Assembly: GCA_947485425.1 (NCBI GenBank)
Contig: CANKSK010000095.1
Span: forward strand, 1 to 5,442
DNA: 5,442 nucleotides
Reading direction: 5' to 3'
DNA from: Bacteroidota bacterium
GTDB lineage: Bacteria > Bacteroidota > Bacteroidia > AKYH767-A > CANKSK01
How positions within the stretch are numbered: position 1 is the first letter of the stretch; each line of letters begins with the position of its first letter. The notes beneath the pieces were generated by a model. It worked only from the letters and a program-made list of their open reading frames with translations, had not been told where the DNA came from and made no database searches. Shown in pieces: positions 1-5,442 of this stretch. The position numbers and the translations under genes were made by a program.

Positions 1-1
1 A

Positions 2-652
2 GTGGCAATGCCCCTTGCTTCAACTTCGCCTTTGGCAAAATCATCTGGCGAAAAACCAGATGTTGCAGTTGCTTCTTCTTCGATAGCGAATGCGCCTTCA
101 TTGCCCCCGGTGCCTGCTGAGCCGGAAAAAACTCCCGTTCCCATTCCCAAAGTGGTTTCGTCATCTTCACCAATACCCGGAGGGGGGATTTTCAGGATAT
201 CCGATGAGCTTTCATCGGATCAAAAAAAAAAACAAGCTGAGCTAAGTACAGAAGATCTAATACAAAGCCTTGGCAATGCTGATGTTCCATTTTCCGGCGA
301 GGACTTGCATCAAGCTTGGCACATCTATGCTCTTGAAGCAGAAAAGCAGGGTAAAATCCGGTTGGCAGCTATTTTAAAGCGCGATTTGGTGCTTAAAGAA
401 AACAATGTTTTGGAGTTGTCTGTTCCTCAAATAGAGGCTAGTGAGCTCAAAGATGAAAAAATGGCCTTGCTGGAATTTCTAAAAATGAAATTAAATAATC
501 AATCAATTACCCTTTCCATACTGGTAACGAAAGTCACCCGCAATGACGCAGAAATTCCATATACAACGGAAGAAAAATATGCGCATATGCTGGTTAAAAA
601 TCCTGTTTTAGGCGAGATGAAATCACAGTTGGGCCTTGACATCGATTATTAG
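2..652 (+). CDS. dnaX: DNA polymerase III subunit gamma/tau, C-terminal part (partial, 5' end outside window)
   Basis: DnaX is the clamp-loader ATPase subunit of the replicative DNA polymerase. Its full-length tau form also ties the loader to the polymerase core and, in E. coli, to the replicative helicase. Only the last 216 codons are visible; the AAA+ ATPase and zinc-binding regions lie off the left edge, so the GTG at position 2 is not a real start. Visible residues 1-72 are a low-complexity Ala/Ser/Pro linker. Residues 74-78 (Q-K-K-K-Q) are coded by an 11-A run. Residues 82-216 form a folded C-terminal domain of the Bacteroidota DnaX type: a helical part around LHQAWHIYALEAEKQGK, then LLEFLKMKLNN, then PYTTEEKYAHMLVKNP and the terminal GLDIDY. 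The assignment rests on recalled family pattern, chiefly the LNN segment, the PYT-EKY-M-KNP segment and the Asp-Tyr ending. The frame is intact to TAG at 650-652. A hairpin plus A-run inside it may produce a shorter gamma-like form. A generic tau-like linker protein is the only alternative I considered. Confidence 0.85.
   Translation: MAMPLASTSPLAKSSGEKPDVAVASSSIANAPSLPPVPAEPEKTPVPIPKVVSSSSPIPGGGIFRISDELSSDQKKKQAELSTEDLIQSLGNADVPFSGEDLHQAWHIYALEAEKQGKIRLAAILKRDLVLKENNVLELSVPQIEASELKDEKMALLEFLKMKLNNQSITLSILVTKVTRNDAEIPYTTEEKYAHMLVKNPVLGEMKSQLGLDIDY
199..245 (+). promoter_or_regulatory. Candidate programmed slippage/frameshift site in dnaX (hairpin + A11 + out-of-frame stops)
   Basis: Seen directly: a perfect 9-bp inverted repeat, ATCCGATGA (199-207) and TCATCGGAT (212-220), with the 4-nt loop GCTT. 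One C (221) separates it from eleven consecutive A residues (222-232). The normal frame reads CAA AAA AAA AAA CAA through the run. One extra A, or a -1 ribosomal shift, gives K-K-K-T-S and then TGA (238-240). One missing A gives K-K-N-K-L-S and then TAA (243-245). Known: dnaX makes a short gamma and a long tau by ribosomal -1 frameshifting at an A-rich heptamer in E. coli and by transcriptional slippage on an A run in Thermus thermophilus; nascent-RNA hairpins just upstream of slippery runs can stimulate transcriptional slippage. Inferred: the same outcome occurs here, most likely by transcriptional slippage. The purine stretch GGAGG (179-183) lies ~38 nt upstream, too far to act like the E. 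coli stimulatory Shine-Dalgarno. Confidence 0.65.
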
Positions 653-728
653 ACGTGAAGGACTTTGCTTTTCATAACGGTATTCTATTGGTAAAGAAAG
701 TTTTAGTTTTATTAAATTAACAAATCAA

Positions 729-3674
729 ATGATAAATAAAAAAATCAAGTTTTTTATGGTTAGCCTTATGCTTGCCATGGTTTTGCATGTATCTGCTAAG
801 GTAGGTGTTGTTTTGAAGGATAATCCAGATCCGCTTACCTATAAAACTATTCCAAATGATCCACTCAAAGCCCGGATTTATAAGTTAAGAAATGGCCTTA
901 CGGTTTATTTGACTGTATATAAAAATGAGCCTCGAATACAGACCTTTATTGCAGTGAAAGCAGGAAGTAAAAATGATCCGAGTGATGCTACCGGTTTGGC
1001 ACATTATCTGGAACACATGATTTTTAAAGGCAACGATAAGTTTGGTTCATTGAATTATGGAAAGGAAAAACCTGAGCTGGATAAGATTGTGGATTTGTAT
1101 GAAATATATAGGGCAACGAAAGATACCTTGAAAAGAAAAAGTATTTATCATGCTATTGATAGTATATCCGGCGTAGCTGCTAAATATGCCATTGCCAATG
1201 AATACGATAAAATGCTGTCCGTAATTGGTGCAAAAGGAACCAATGCCTTTACTTCTTTTGAGGAAACGGTTTATGTAAATGATATTCCTGCCAATCAGTT
1301 GGAAAATTGGCTGACGATAGAAGGTGAAAGGTATAGAAATCCTGTTTTGCGATTGTTTCATACAGAACTTGAAGCAGTTTATGAAGAGAAAAATAGAAAT
1401 TTAGATAGCGATGAATCTAAACTTTTCGAATCTCTGCTGTCAGGATTGTTTCAAAAACACACCTATGGTACACAAACGACCATTGGAAGTATCGATCATT
1501 TGAAAAATCCTTCTTTGAAAAAAATCATGGAGTATTATCAGTCCTATTATGTTCCTAATAACATGGCCATTTGTCTTTCAGGTGATTTCAATCCGGATGA
1601 GGTGATTCAGTTGATAGATAAAAAATTTGGATCCATGACGCCTCGCCTTGTTGAGGATTACAAAGCCTCCATTGAAGCCCCCATCAATACGCCGGTGGTA
1701 AAAGAGGTGTATGGGCCCGATGCAGAAACGATGGTTTTGGCATATCGGTTTGGAGGTGCTTACACCAAGGACGCGGATATGCTTACCATTATTGATAAGA
1801 TTTTTTACAATGGCCTTGCAGGTTTAATTGATTTGAACTTAAAGCAAAGTCAAAAAGTTCTTGATGCGGTTTCCTCGACCCTGATTTTAAAGGACTATTC
1901 CCTTCATTTGTTTTCTGCTGATCCTAGAGAAGGGCAAAGTCTTGAGCAGTTAAGGGATTTGTTGCTTGAGCAAATTGAAAAGCTGAAGAAAGGTGATTTT
2001 TCTGATGATTTATTGCAGGCAATTATTACGGATATGAAATACAAAGAGGCAAAATCATTTGAAAATAATGCCGATCGTGCCTATAGCTTTGTGGAGTCCT
2101 TTATTTTGGGTCACGATTGGAAATGGTCTGTTGAGAAAATGGATAGGCTTTCAAAAATTACCAAGAATGATATCATTGATTTTGCCAATAAAAACTACAA
2201 ATCCAATAATTATGTAATCGTTTATAAGCATACAGGTGATGATAAAAATATTCAAAAGGTCTTGAAGCCTGCAATTACGCCTGTTGAAGTGAATAGAGAT
2301 AAGCAATCTCCTTTTCTTAAAAATATTTCTTCTGCTAAAATTTCAAATTTACAGCCTGTATTTTTGGATTATACAAAAGATATCAATCATTTCACCTTAA
2401 ATAAGAATAATGTAGGGGTGAATTATAAGTTCAATGAAGAGAACAATACTTTTGATTTATATTATGTACTTAATATGGGGGCAAATCATGATAAAAAAAT
2501 TGCTTTGGCCGTGATGTATTTGCCTTATTTGGGGACCTCAACACTTTCTGCTTCTGATTTACAGAAAGAGCTTTATAAACTAGGCTGTTCGTTTTCGGTG
2601 AATACTTCGGATGATCGCATTTATTTAAATTTATCCGGATTGCAGGAAAATTTTTCCAAGGCATTGAAATTATTTGAAAATTTGCTTGCAGATCCAAAGG
2701 CCGATCAATTGGCATTGGGTAATTTGGTTAAGGATGTTTTGAAAAAGCGAGAGGATGCCAAGCTTGATAAGTCAACCATTTTATGGTCTGCGATGTATTC
2801 ATATGGCAAATATGGTGATCATTCTCCATATAAATTTAAGATGTCAGAGGCAGAATTGAATTCTGTTTTGCCGGAACAACTAACAGATATGATTCGTTCT
2901 CTAACTTCTTATACGCATCATATTCTTTATTATGGTCCGATGGAACGCTCTGCGCTCAAAGCATCATTAGATAGTGAGCATAAAATGCCTAATTATTTAT
3001 TGCCTATTCCTCCTGAAAACAAATTTGAAGAGATGAGTACGGATGAAAATAAAGTGTTTGTTGTTGACTATGATATGAAGCAGGCAGAGATTATCATGTT
3101 ATCAAAAAGTGTAGGGTTTACACCTAAATTATATCCCGAGACCTCTGCGTTTAATGAGTATTTTGGTGGAAATATGTCTTCCGTGGTTTTTCAAGAAATG
3201 CGAGAGTCAAAGGCATTGGCGTATTCAGTTTTTTCGGGATATCGCTTTCCTGCGCGCACAGATCGCTCAAATTATTTGTTTGCTTATATCGGTACTCAGG
3301 CGGACAAATTGCCCGAGGCGATGCTCGGCATGAAGAAGTTGATGAATGAAATGCCTGAATCCTCAGCACTTTTTGAGGCATCGAAAGAAGCTGTTATTCA
3401 AAGACTCAGGACTGAAAGAATTACCAAATCAGAAATTTTATTTAATTATGAAGAGGCTTTAAAATTAAATTTAGATCATGATGTTCGAAAAGATATATTT
3501 GAAAAGCTGCCTTCCTTCAGCATGATTGACTTGAAAAAATTCCATGAAACATATGTCAAAAATAAAAGCTATACCATTTTGGTGCTCGGAAAAAAAGATC
3601 AATTGGATTTAAAAACCCTTGAAGGATATGGAAAAGTAAAGTTTTTAAGTCTTCAAGATGTATTTGGCTATTAA
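729..3674 (+). CDS. Secreted M16 (pitrilysin/insulinase) family zinc metallopeptidase, two-lobed, 981 aa
   Basis: A zinc endopeptidase of the M16 clan that should cleave peptides or unfolded proteins outside the cytoplasm; its substrate cannot be told from sequence. Residues 1-23 look like a Sec signal peptide: KK near the start, a hydrophobic core and likely cleavage after V-S-A. I see no lipobox and no C-terminal sorting domain, so it is probably periplasmic. The N-terminal lobe has the inverted zinc motif HYLEH at 92-96 (zinc ligands H92 and H96, catalytic E95). The third ligand is probably E220 in ELEAVYEE (213-220), with E213 matching the second conserved Glu of this helix. About 48 residues (roughly 108-160) are inserted between these motifs compared with pitrilysin, a variation I recall from Bacteroidota homologues. 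The C-terminal lobe (about 550-981) lacks HxxEH but keeps R825 and Y832 (MRESKALAY), matching the substrate-binding Arg/Tyr pair of insulin-degrading enzyme. Length fits one-chain two-lobed M16 enzymes. The ATG at 729 is chosen because the signal peptide follows at once. No Shine-Dalgarno precedes it; the leader is A/T-rich. Confidence 0.93.
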   Translation: MINKKIKFFMVSLMLAMVLHVSAKVGVVLKDNPDPLTYKTIPNDPLKARIYKLRNGLTVYLTVYKNEPRIQTFIAVKAGSKNDPSDATGLAHYLEHMIFKGNDKFGSLNYGKEKPELDKIVDLYEIYRATKDTLKRKSIYHAIDSISGVAAKYAIANEYDKMLSVIGAKGTNAFTSFEETVYVNDIPANQLENWLTIEGERYRNPVLRLFHTELEAVYEEKNRNLDSDESKLFESLLSGLFQKHTYGTQTTIGSIDHLKNPSLKKIMEYYQSYYVPNNMAICLSGDFNPDEVIQLIDKKFGSMTPRLVEDYKASIEAPINTPVVKEVYGPDAETMVLAYRFGGAYTKDADMLTIIDKIFYNGLAGLIDLNLKQSQKVLDAVSSTLILKDYSLHLFSADPREGQSLEQLRDLLLEQIEKLKKGDFSDDLLQAIITDMKYKEAKSFENNADRAYSFVESFILGHDWKWSVEKMDRLSKITKNDIIDFANKNYKSNNYVIVYKHTGDDKNIQKVLKPAITPVEVNRDKQSPFLKNISSAKISNLQPVFLDYTKDINHFTLNKNNVGVNYKFNEENNTFDLYYVLNMGANHDKKIALAVMYLPYLGTSTLSASDLQKELYKLGCSFSVNTSDDRIYLNLSGLQENFSKALKLFENLLADPKADQLALGNLVKDVLKKREDAKLDKSTILWSAMYSYGKYGDHSPYKFKMSEAELNSVLPEQLTDMIRSLTSYTHHILYYGPMERSALKASLDSEHKMPNYLLPIPPENKFEEMSTDENKVFVVDYDMKQAEIIMLSKSVGFTPKLYPETSAFNEYFGGNMSSVVFQEMRESKALAYSVFSGYRFPARTDRSNYLFAYIGTQADKLPEAMLGMKKLMNEMPESSALFEASKEAVIQRLRTERITKSEILFNYEEALKLNLDHDVRKDIFEKLPSFSMIDLKKFHETYVKNKSYTILVLGKKDQLDLKTLEGYGKVKFLSLQDVFGY

Positions 3675-3771
3675 CTATTTATTCTCCAAGTAGGGGTGAA
3701 TATTTCAGAATATCATAATGAAATAGAAGTTTTGTTTGTGTGTAAAAATGATAAACATCACTTGGTAACCC

Positions 3772-3802
3772 CTTCATATCTACATTATAAATTATACCTT
3801 TG
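3772..3802 (+). promoter_or_regulatory. Putative Bacteroidota-type promoter of icd
   Basis: TACCTTTG at 3795-3802 matches the Bacteroidota -7 consensus TAnnTTTG exactly. The -33 element (TTG or TTTG, normally ~17-23 bp further up) is poor: the best placed candidate is CTTC at 3772-3775, 19 bp upstream. Transcription would start near 3807-3810, leaving a leader of ~25 nt before the icd ATG at 3834. That leader is A/T-rich and has no Shine-Dalgarno, as is usual in this phylum. Position and exact -7 match support it; the weak -33 lowers confidence. Confidence 0.5.
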
Positions 3803-3833
3803 TGTTTTAATAATAGATTAATACTTAATAAAT

Positions 3834-5117
3834 ATGGAAAACGGAAGCAAGATTACAGTAAAGAATGGCATACTCAATGTGCCTGAAAATCCTATCATCC
3901 CCTATATTGAAGGAGATGGAACGGGTCCTGATATATGGGCGGCATCAGTAAAAGTTTTTGATGCAGCGGTAGAGAAAGCCTATCAAGGAAAAAGAAAAAT
4001 TGTATGGAAGGAGGTTTTGGCGGGCGAAAAAGCATTCAAGCAAACTGGAAATTGGTTACCTGATGAGACTTTGGATGTTATTCGGGAATATTTAATTGCG
4101 ATCAAAGGGCCTCTTACGACACCCGTTGGCGGCGGTATTCGATCTTTGAATGTGGCATTGAGACAAATTTTAGATTTATATGTTTGCTTGCGTCCTGTTC
4201 GTTGGTTTGAGGGAGTCCCTTCTCCTGTGAAGGAGCCATGGAAAACAAATATGGTTATCTTCAGAGAGAATACCGAAGATATTTATGCAGGAATAGAATG
4301 GATGGCAAAAACAGATGATGCTAAAAAGGTCATCAATTTTTTGACCAAGGAAATGAATGTTTCTGGAATACGTTTTCCTGAGACCTCTTCAATTGGCATA
4401 AAACCTGTTTCGATAGAAGGGAGCGAGCGCTTGATTCGCGCCGCAATTGAATATGCCATCGAACACAAAAAGCCTTCTGTTACCATTGTTCATAAGGGTA
4501 ATATTATGAAATTTACAGAAGGTGGATTTAAAAAATGGGGTTATGAATTGGCAGAAAGAGAATATGGGAAAAATGTTTTTACATGGTTAGCATATGATAA
4601 AATTCTTGCGCAATCCGGAAAAGCGGAGGCTGATAAAGCACAGGAAGATGCAGTGAAATCGGGCAAGGTGATCATTAAAGATTCTATTGCCGATGCTTTT
4701 TTACAACAAATTTTATTGCGTCCTGATGAGTATTCAGTAATTGCCACATTGAATTTAAATGGCGATTATATTTCTGATGCATTGGCTGCTTGTGTAGGTG
4801 GAATTGGTATTGCACCTGGTGCAAATATTAATTATATTACTGGTCATGCTATTTTTGAAGCCACGCACGGAACAGCCCCTAAATACGCCGGTCTTGATAA
4901 AGTAAATCCAGGCTCAGTTATATTATCAGGCGCGATGATGTTCGAACATATGGGATGGAAAGAGGCTTCAGATTTGATTTATGCCGGCATTGAACAAGGT
5001 ATTTCAAACAAGCGTGTTACCTATGATTTTCATCGATTAATGGACCAAGCAACTTTGTTGAAATGTTCTGAATTTGGAAATGAAATCATTAAAAATATGG
5101 AATTGGCATCTGTATAA
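3834..5117 (+). CDS. icd: Isocitrate dehydrogenase (NADP+), 427 aa
   Basis: A cytoplasmic TCA-cycle enzyme that oxidatively decarboxylates isocitrate to 2-oxoglutarate with Mg2+ or Mn2+ and NADP+, supplying NADPH and the carbon skeleton for glutamate. The protein aligns by eye along its length with E. coli Icd (416 aa). Substrate-site residues are present: S104, N106 and R110 in [14 protein letters not shown]120, R144, Y151 and K221. Metal-site aspartates are D283 (IKDSIADAF), D311 and D315 ([13 protein letters not shown]). NADP+ preference is shown by K350-Y351 in GTAPKYAG and by Y397 and R401 in [10 protein letters not shown], matching K344, Y345, Y391 and R395 of E. coli; NAD-dependent enzymes lack this set. 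S104 corresponds to the serine phosphorylated by AceK in E. coli; no kinase gene is visible here. Residues ~250-280 form a charged Lys/Ala/Asp-rich loop about nine residues longer than in E. coli. The ATG at 3834 gives an N-terminus collinear with E. coli Icd. A promoter-like box lies upstream and a strong terminator downstream, so it is probably monocistronic. Confidence 0.97.
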   Translation: MENGSKITVKNGILNVPENPIIPYIEGDGTGPDIWAASVKVFDAAVEKAYQGKRKIVWKEVLAGEKAFKQTGNWLPDETLDVIREYLIAIKGPLTTPVGGGIRSLNVALRQILDLYVCLRPVRWFEGVPSPVKEPWKTNMVIFRENTEDIYAGIEWMAKTDDAKKVINFLTKEMNVSGIRFPETSSIGIKPVSIEGSERLIRAAIEYAIEHKKPSVTIVHKGNIMKFTEGGFKKWGYELAEREYGKNVFTWLAYDKILAQSGKAEADKAQEDAVKSGKVIIKDSIADAFLQQILLRPDEYSVIATLNLNGDYISDALAACVGGIGIAPGANINYITGHAIFEATHGTAPKYAGLDKVNPGSVILSGAMMFEHMGWKEASDLIYAGIEQGISNKRVTYDFHRLMDQATLLKCSEFGNEIIKNMELASV

Positions 5118-5144
5118 AATGATTTTTTATACACCATGTTTTTT
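5111..5144 (+). other. Stem-loop overlapping the icd stop codon, followed by a T run
   Basis: TGTATAAAA (5111-5119) and TTTTATACA (5125-5133) form a perfect 9-bp inverted repeat with a 5-nt loop. The stop codon TAA (5115-5117) lies in the left arm. Six T residues follow at 5139-5144. The stem is almost all A/T, so it would be weak as a terminator; it may instead protect the 3' end or be a minor first terminator ahead of the strong one 70 bp downstream. Confidence 0.4.
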
Positions 5145-5201
5145 AGATTTATCAAACGAAATCCTTTATAATATTTTTTAAATAGTATTGGTAAATTGTT
5201 G

Positions 5202-5234
5202 AAAAAAAGAGCATTTTTTATGCTCTTTTTTTTT
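5202..5234 (+). terminator. Rho-independent terminator of icd
   Basis: The arms AAAAAAAGAGCAT (5202-5214) and ATGCTCTTTTTTT (5220-5232) pair perfectly over 13 bp around a TTTTT loop. A GAGCAT/ATGCTC core gives the stability, and the 3' arm runs into nine T residues (5226-5234). It lies 85 bp after the icd stop. Because the 5' arm starts with seven A residues, the element could also stop transcription arriving on the minus strand from the right. Confidence 0.9.
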
Positions 5235-5264
5235 GTGTTCAAGAATTTTCTTTGTTTATATTTA
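5232..5264 (+). promoter_or_regulatory. Weak promoter-like element after the icd terminator
   Basis: TTTG at 5232-5235, then 21 bp, then TATATTTA at 5257-5264, one base off the TAnnTTTG consensus. It would start a transcript near 5270 that contains the inverted repeats at 5286-5349. In such A/T-rich DNA a one-mismatch hit can easily arise by chance. Confidence 0.2.
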
Positions 5265-5285
5265 TAATTGTTAAAAAAAAATACG

Positions 5286-5349
5286 GGATTTAAATCCTTT
5301 GAAAGCCTTTGTGGCAAAGGGAAACGTTTATATAACACATGCTTGTGTT
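5286..5349. repeat. Cluster of three short inverted repeats in the icd downstream region
   Basis: Three closely spaced elements are visible. GGATTTAAATCC (5286-5297) is a perfect 12-bp palindrome. CCTTTG (5306-5311) and CAAAGG (5315-5320) form a 6-bp stem with a TGG loop, and CCTTTG also occurs at 5296-5301, giving an alternative partner. AACACA (5334-5339) and TGTGTT (5344-5349) form a 6-bp stem with a TGCT loop, followed by a short T run. An 8-bp palindrome AAACGTTT (5322-5329) lies between them. This is the most GC-containing patch in an otherwise very A/T-rich gap. It could be a small RNA, the leader of the next gene, or protein-binding sites; I do not recognise a known RNA family. Confidence 0.4.
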
Positions 5350-5363
5350 TTCAACAATTTTAT

Positions 5364-5396
5364 GTTAATAATAAATTTTTGCATATTTGTTAATAA
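5364..5396 (+). repeat. Direct repeat GTTAATAA x2 around the -33 position of the rightmost promoter
   Basis: GTTAATAA occurs at 5364-5371 and again at 5389-5396, 25 bp apart start to start. The second copy begins at the last base of the putative -33 TTG (5387-5389). They could be paired regulator half-sites, but the background is so A/T-rich that chance is a serious alternative. Confidence 0.25.
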
Positions 5397-5419
5397 CTAA
5401 TATTTATGATTTAAATTTG
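5387..5419 (+). promoter_or_regulatory. Putative Bacteroidota-type promoter reading out of the right edge
   Basis: TTG at 5387-5389, a 22-bp spacer and an exact TAnnTTTG box, TAAATTTG, at 5412-5419 fit the Bacteroidota -33/-7 arrangement. The start point would be about 5424-5427, so the window ends in the untranslated leader of a + strand gene that lies beyond it. No start codon for that gene is visible. Confidence 0.45.
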
Positions 5420-5442
5420 TGTATACCAAAATAAATTAAATA

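Larger units (their letters stand above)
5118..5442. other. Gene-free, very A/T-rich intergenic region downstream of icd
   Basis: No coding region is supported in these 325 bp. A minus-strand open frame covering 5030-5338 is an artefact: it overlaps the icd 3' end and runs antisense through the terminator, and its protein is a Lys/Asn/Phe-rich translation of A/T-rich DNA. From left to right the region holds the stop-codon hairpin, the intrinsic terminator, an A9 run (5273-5281), the inverted-repeat cluster, the GTTAATAA repeats and an outgoing promoter. I see no tRNA, rRNA, CRISPR or insertion-sequence end. Confidence 0.7.

Noticed and set aside
179..187. GGAGGGGGG as a Shine-Dalgarno stimulator for ribosomal frameshifting at the dnaX A run
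   Set aside because: It ends ~35 nt before the run, whereas the E. coli dnaX stimulator is about 10 nt away, and Shine-Dalgarno pairing appears little used in this lineage.
653..728. A promoter for the M16 gene: TAGTTTTA at 704-711 resembles TAnnTTTG
   Set aside because: It has one mismatch at the final G and no TTG at the required distance upstream, so I left it out. The gap also has no terminator, and co-transcription with dnaX is equally possible.
1047..1361. Minus-strand open frame of 104 codons inside the M16 gene
   Set aside because: It is antisense to a strongly conserved M16 region around the active site and resembles no protein I recognise. The other minus-strand frames at 2470-2715, 3151-3381, 4283-4486 and 4541-4747 are shadows for the same reason.
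3698..3715. Terminator after the M16 gene at the repeated GAATAT motif
   Set aside because: The two GAATAT copies are direct repeats; at most a 5-bp pure A/T stem can form, and no T run follows it.
5273..5281. The A9 run near the right end as a second slippage site
   Set aside because: It is not inside any supported coding region, so slippage there would have no protein consequence.
5030..5338. Minus-strand open frame of 102 codons
   Set aside because: It overlaps the icd 3' end, reads through the intrinsic terminator in antisense, and has a composition typical of translated A/T-rich DNA. No minus-strand promoter box lies nearby.
1..5442. Mobile element, CRISPR array or defence system
   Set aside because: No transposase, integrase, regularly spaced repeats or terminal inverted repeats are present; the three genes are ordinary chromosomal functions.

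Overview
The window looks like chromosomal DNA from a member of the Bacteroidota. The evidence is: AT-rich sequence; start codons preceded by A/T-rich stretches with no Shine-Dalgarno sequence; -7 promoter boxes of the Bacteroidota type (TAnnTTTG); a DnaX C-terminus of the kind found in this phylum (ending in GLDIDY); and a secreted ~980-residue M16 peptidase with the long insertion often seen in Bacteroidota homologues. Genus cannot be read from the window.

Layout, all genes on the + strand. Positions 2-652 are the 3' part of dnaX (DNA polymerase III gamma/tau subunit), cut by the left edge. After a 76-bp gap, 729-3674 encodes a two-lobed M16 zinc metallopeptidase with a signal peptide. After a 159-bp gap with a promoter-like -7 box, 3834-5117 encodes NADP-dependent isocitrate dehydrogenase (icd). 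The last 325 bp (5118-5442) hold no gene. They contain a hairpin over the icd stop codon, a strong intrinsic terminator, a cluster of small inverted repeats, and a promoter-like element that appears to fire out of the right edge.

The three genes belong to unrelated processes: DNA replication, envelope or periplasmic proteolysis, and the TCA cycle. They read as neighbours rather than a functional operon. dnaX and the M16 gene could share a transcript, since I see no terminator or convincing promoter between them. icd probably has its own promoter and clearly has its own terminator.

The most interesting signal lies inside dnaX. A run of eleven A residues (222-232) follows, after a single C, a perfect 9-bp hairpin (199-220). 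It sits at the junction between the Pro/Ser-rich linker and the tau-specific C-terminal domain. Adding one A (or a -1 ribosomal shift) leads to TGA at 238-240. Losing one A leads to TAA at 243-245. Either event would yield a gamma-like protein lacking the last ~139 residues. This is the layout expected of a programmed slippage site that makes two DnaX forms from one gene, as is known by different mechanisms in Escherichia coli and Thermus thermophilus.
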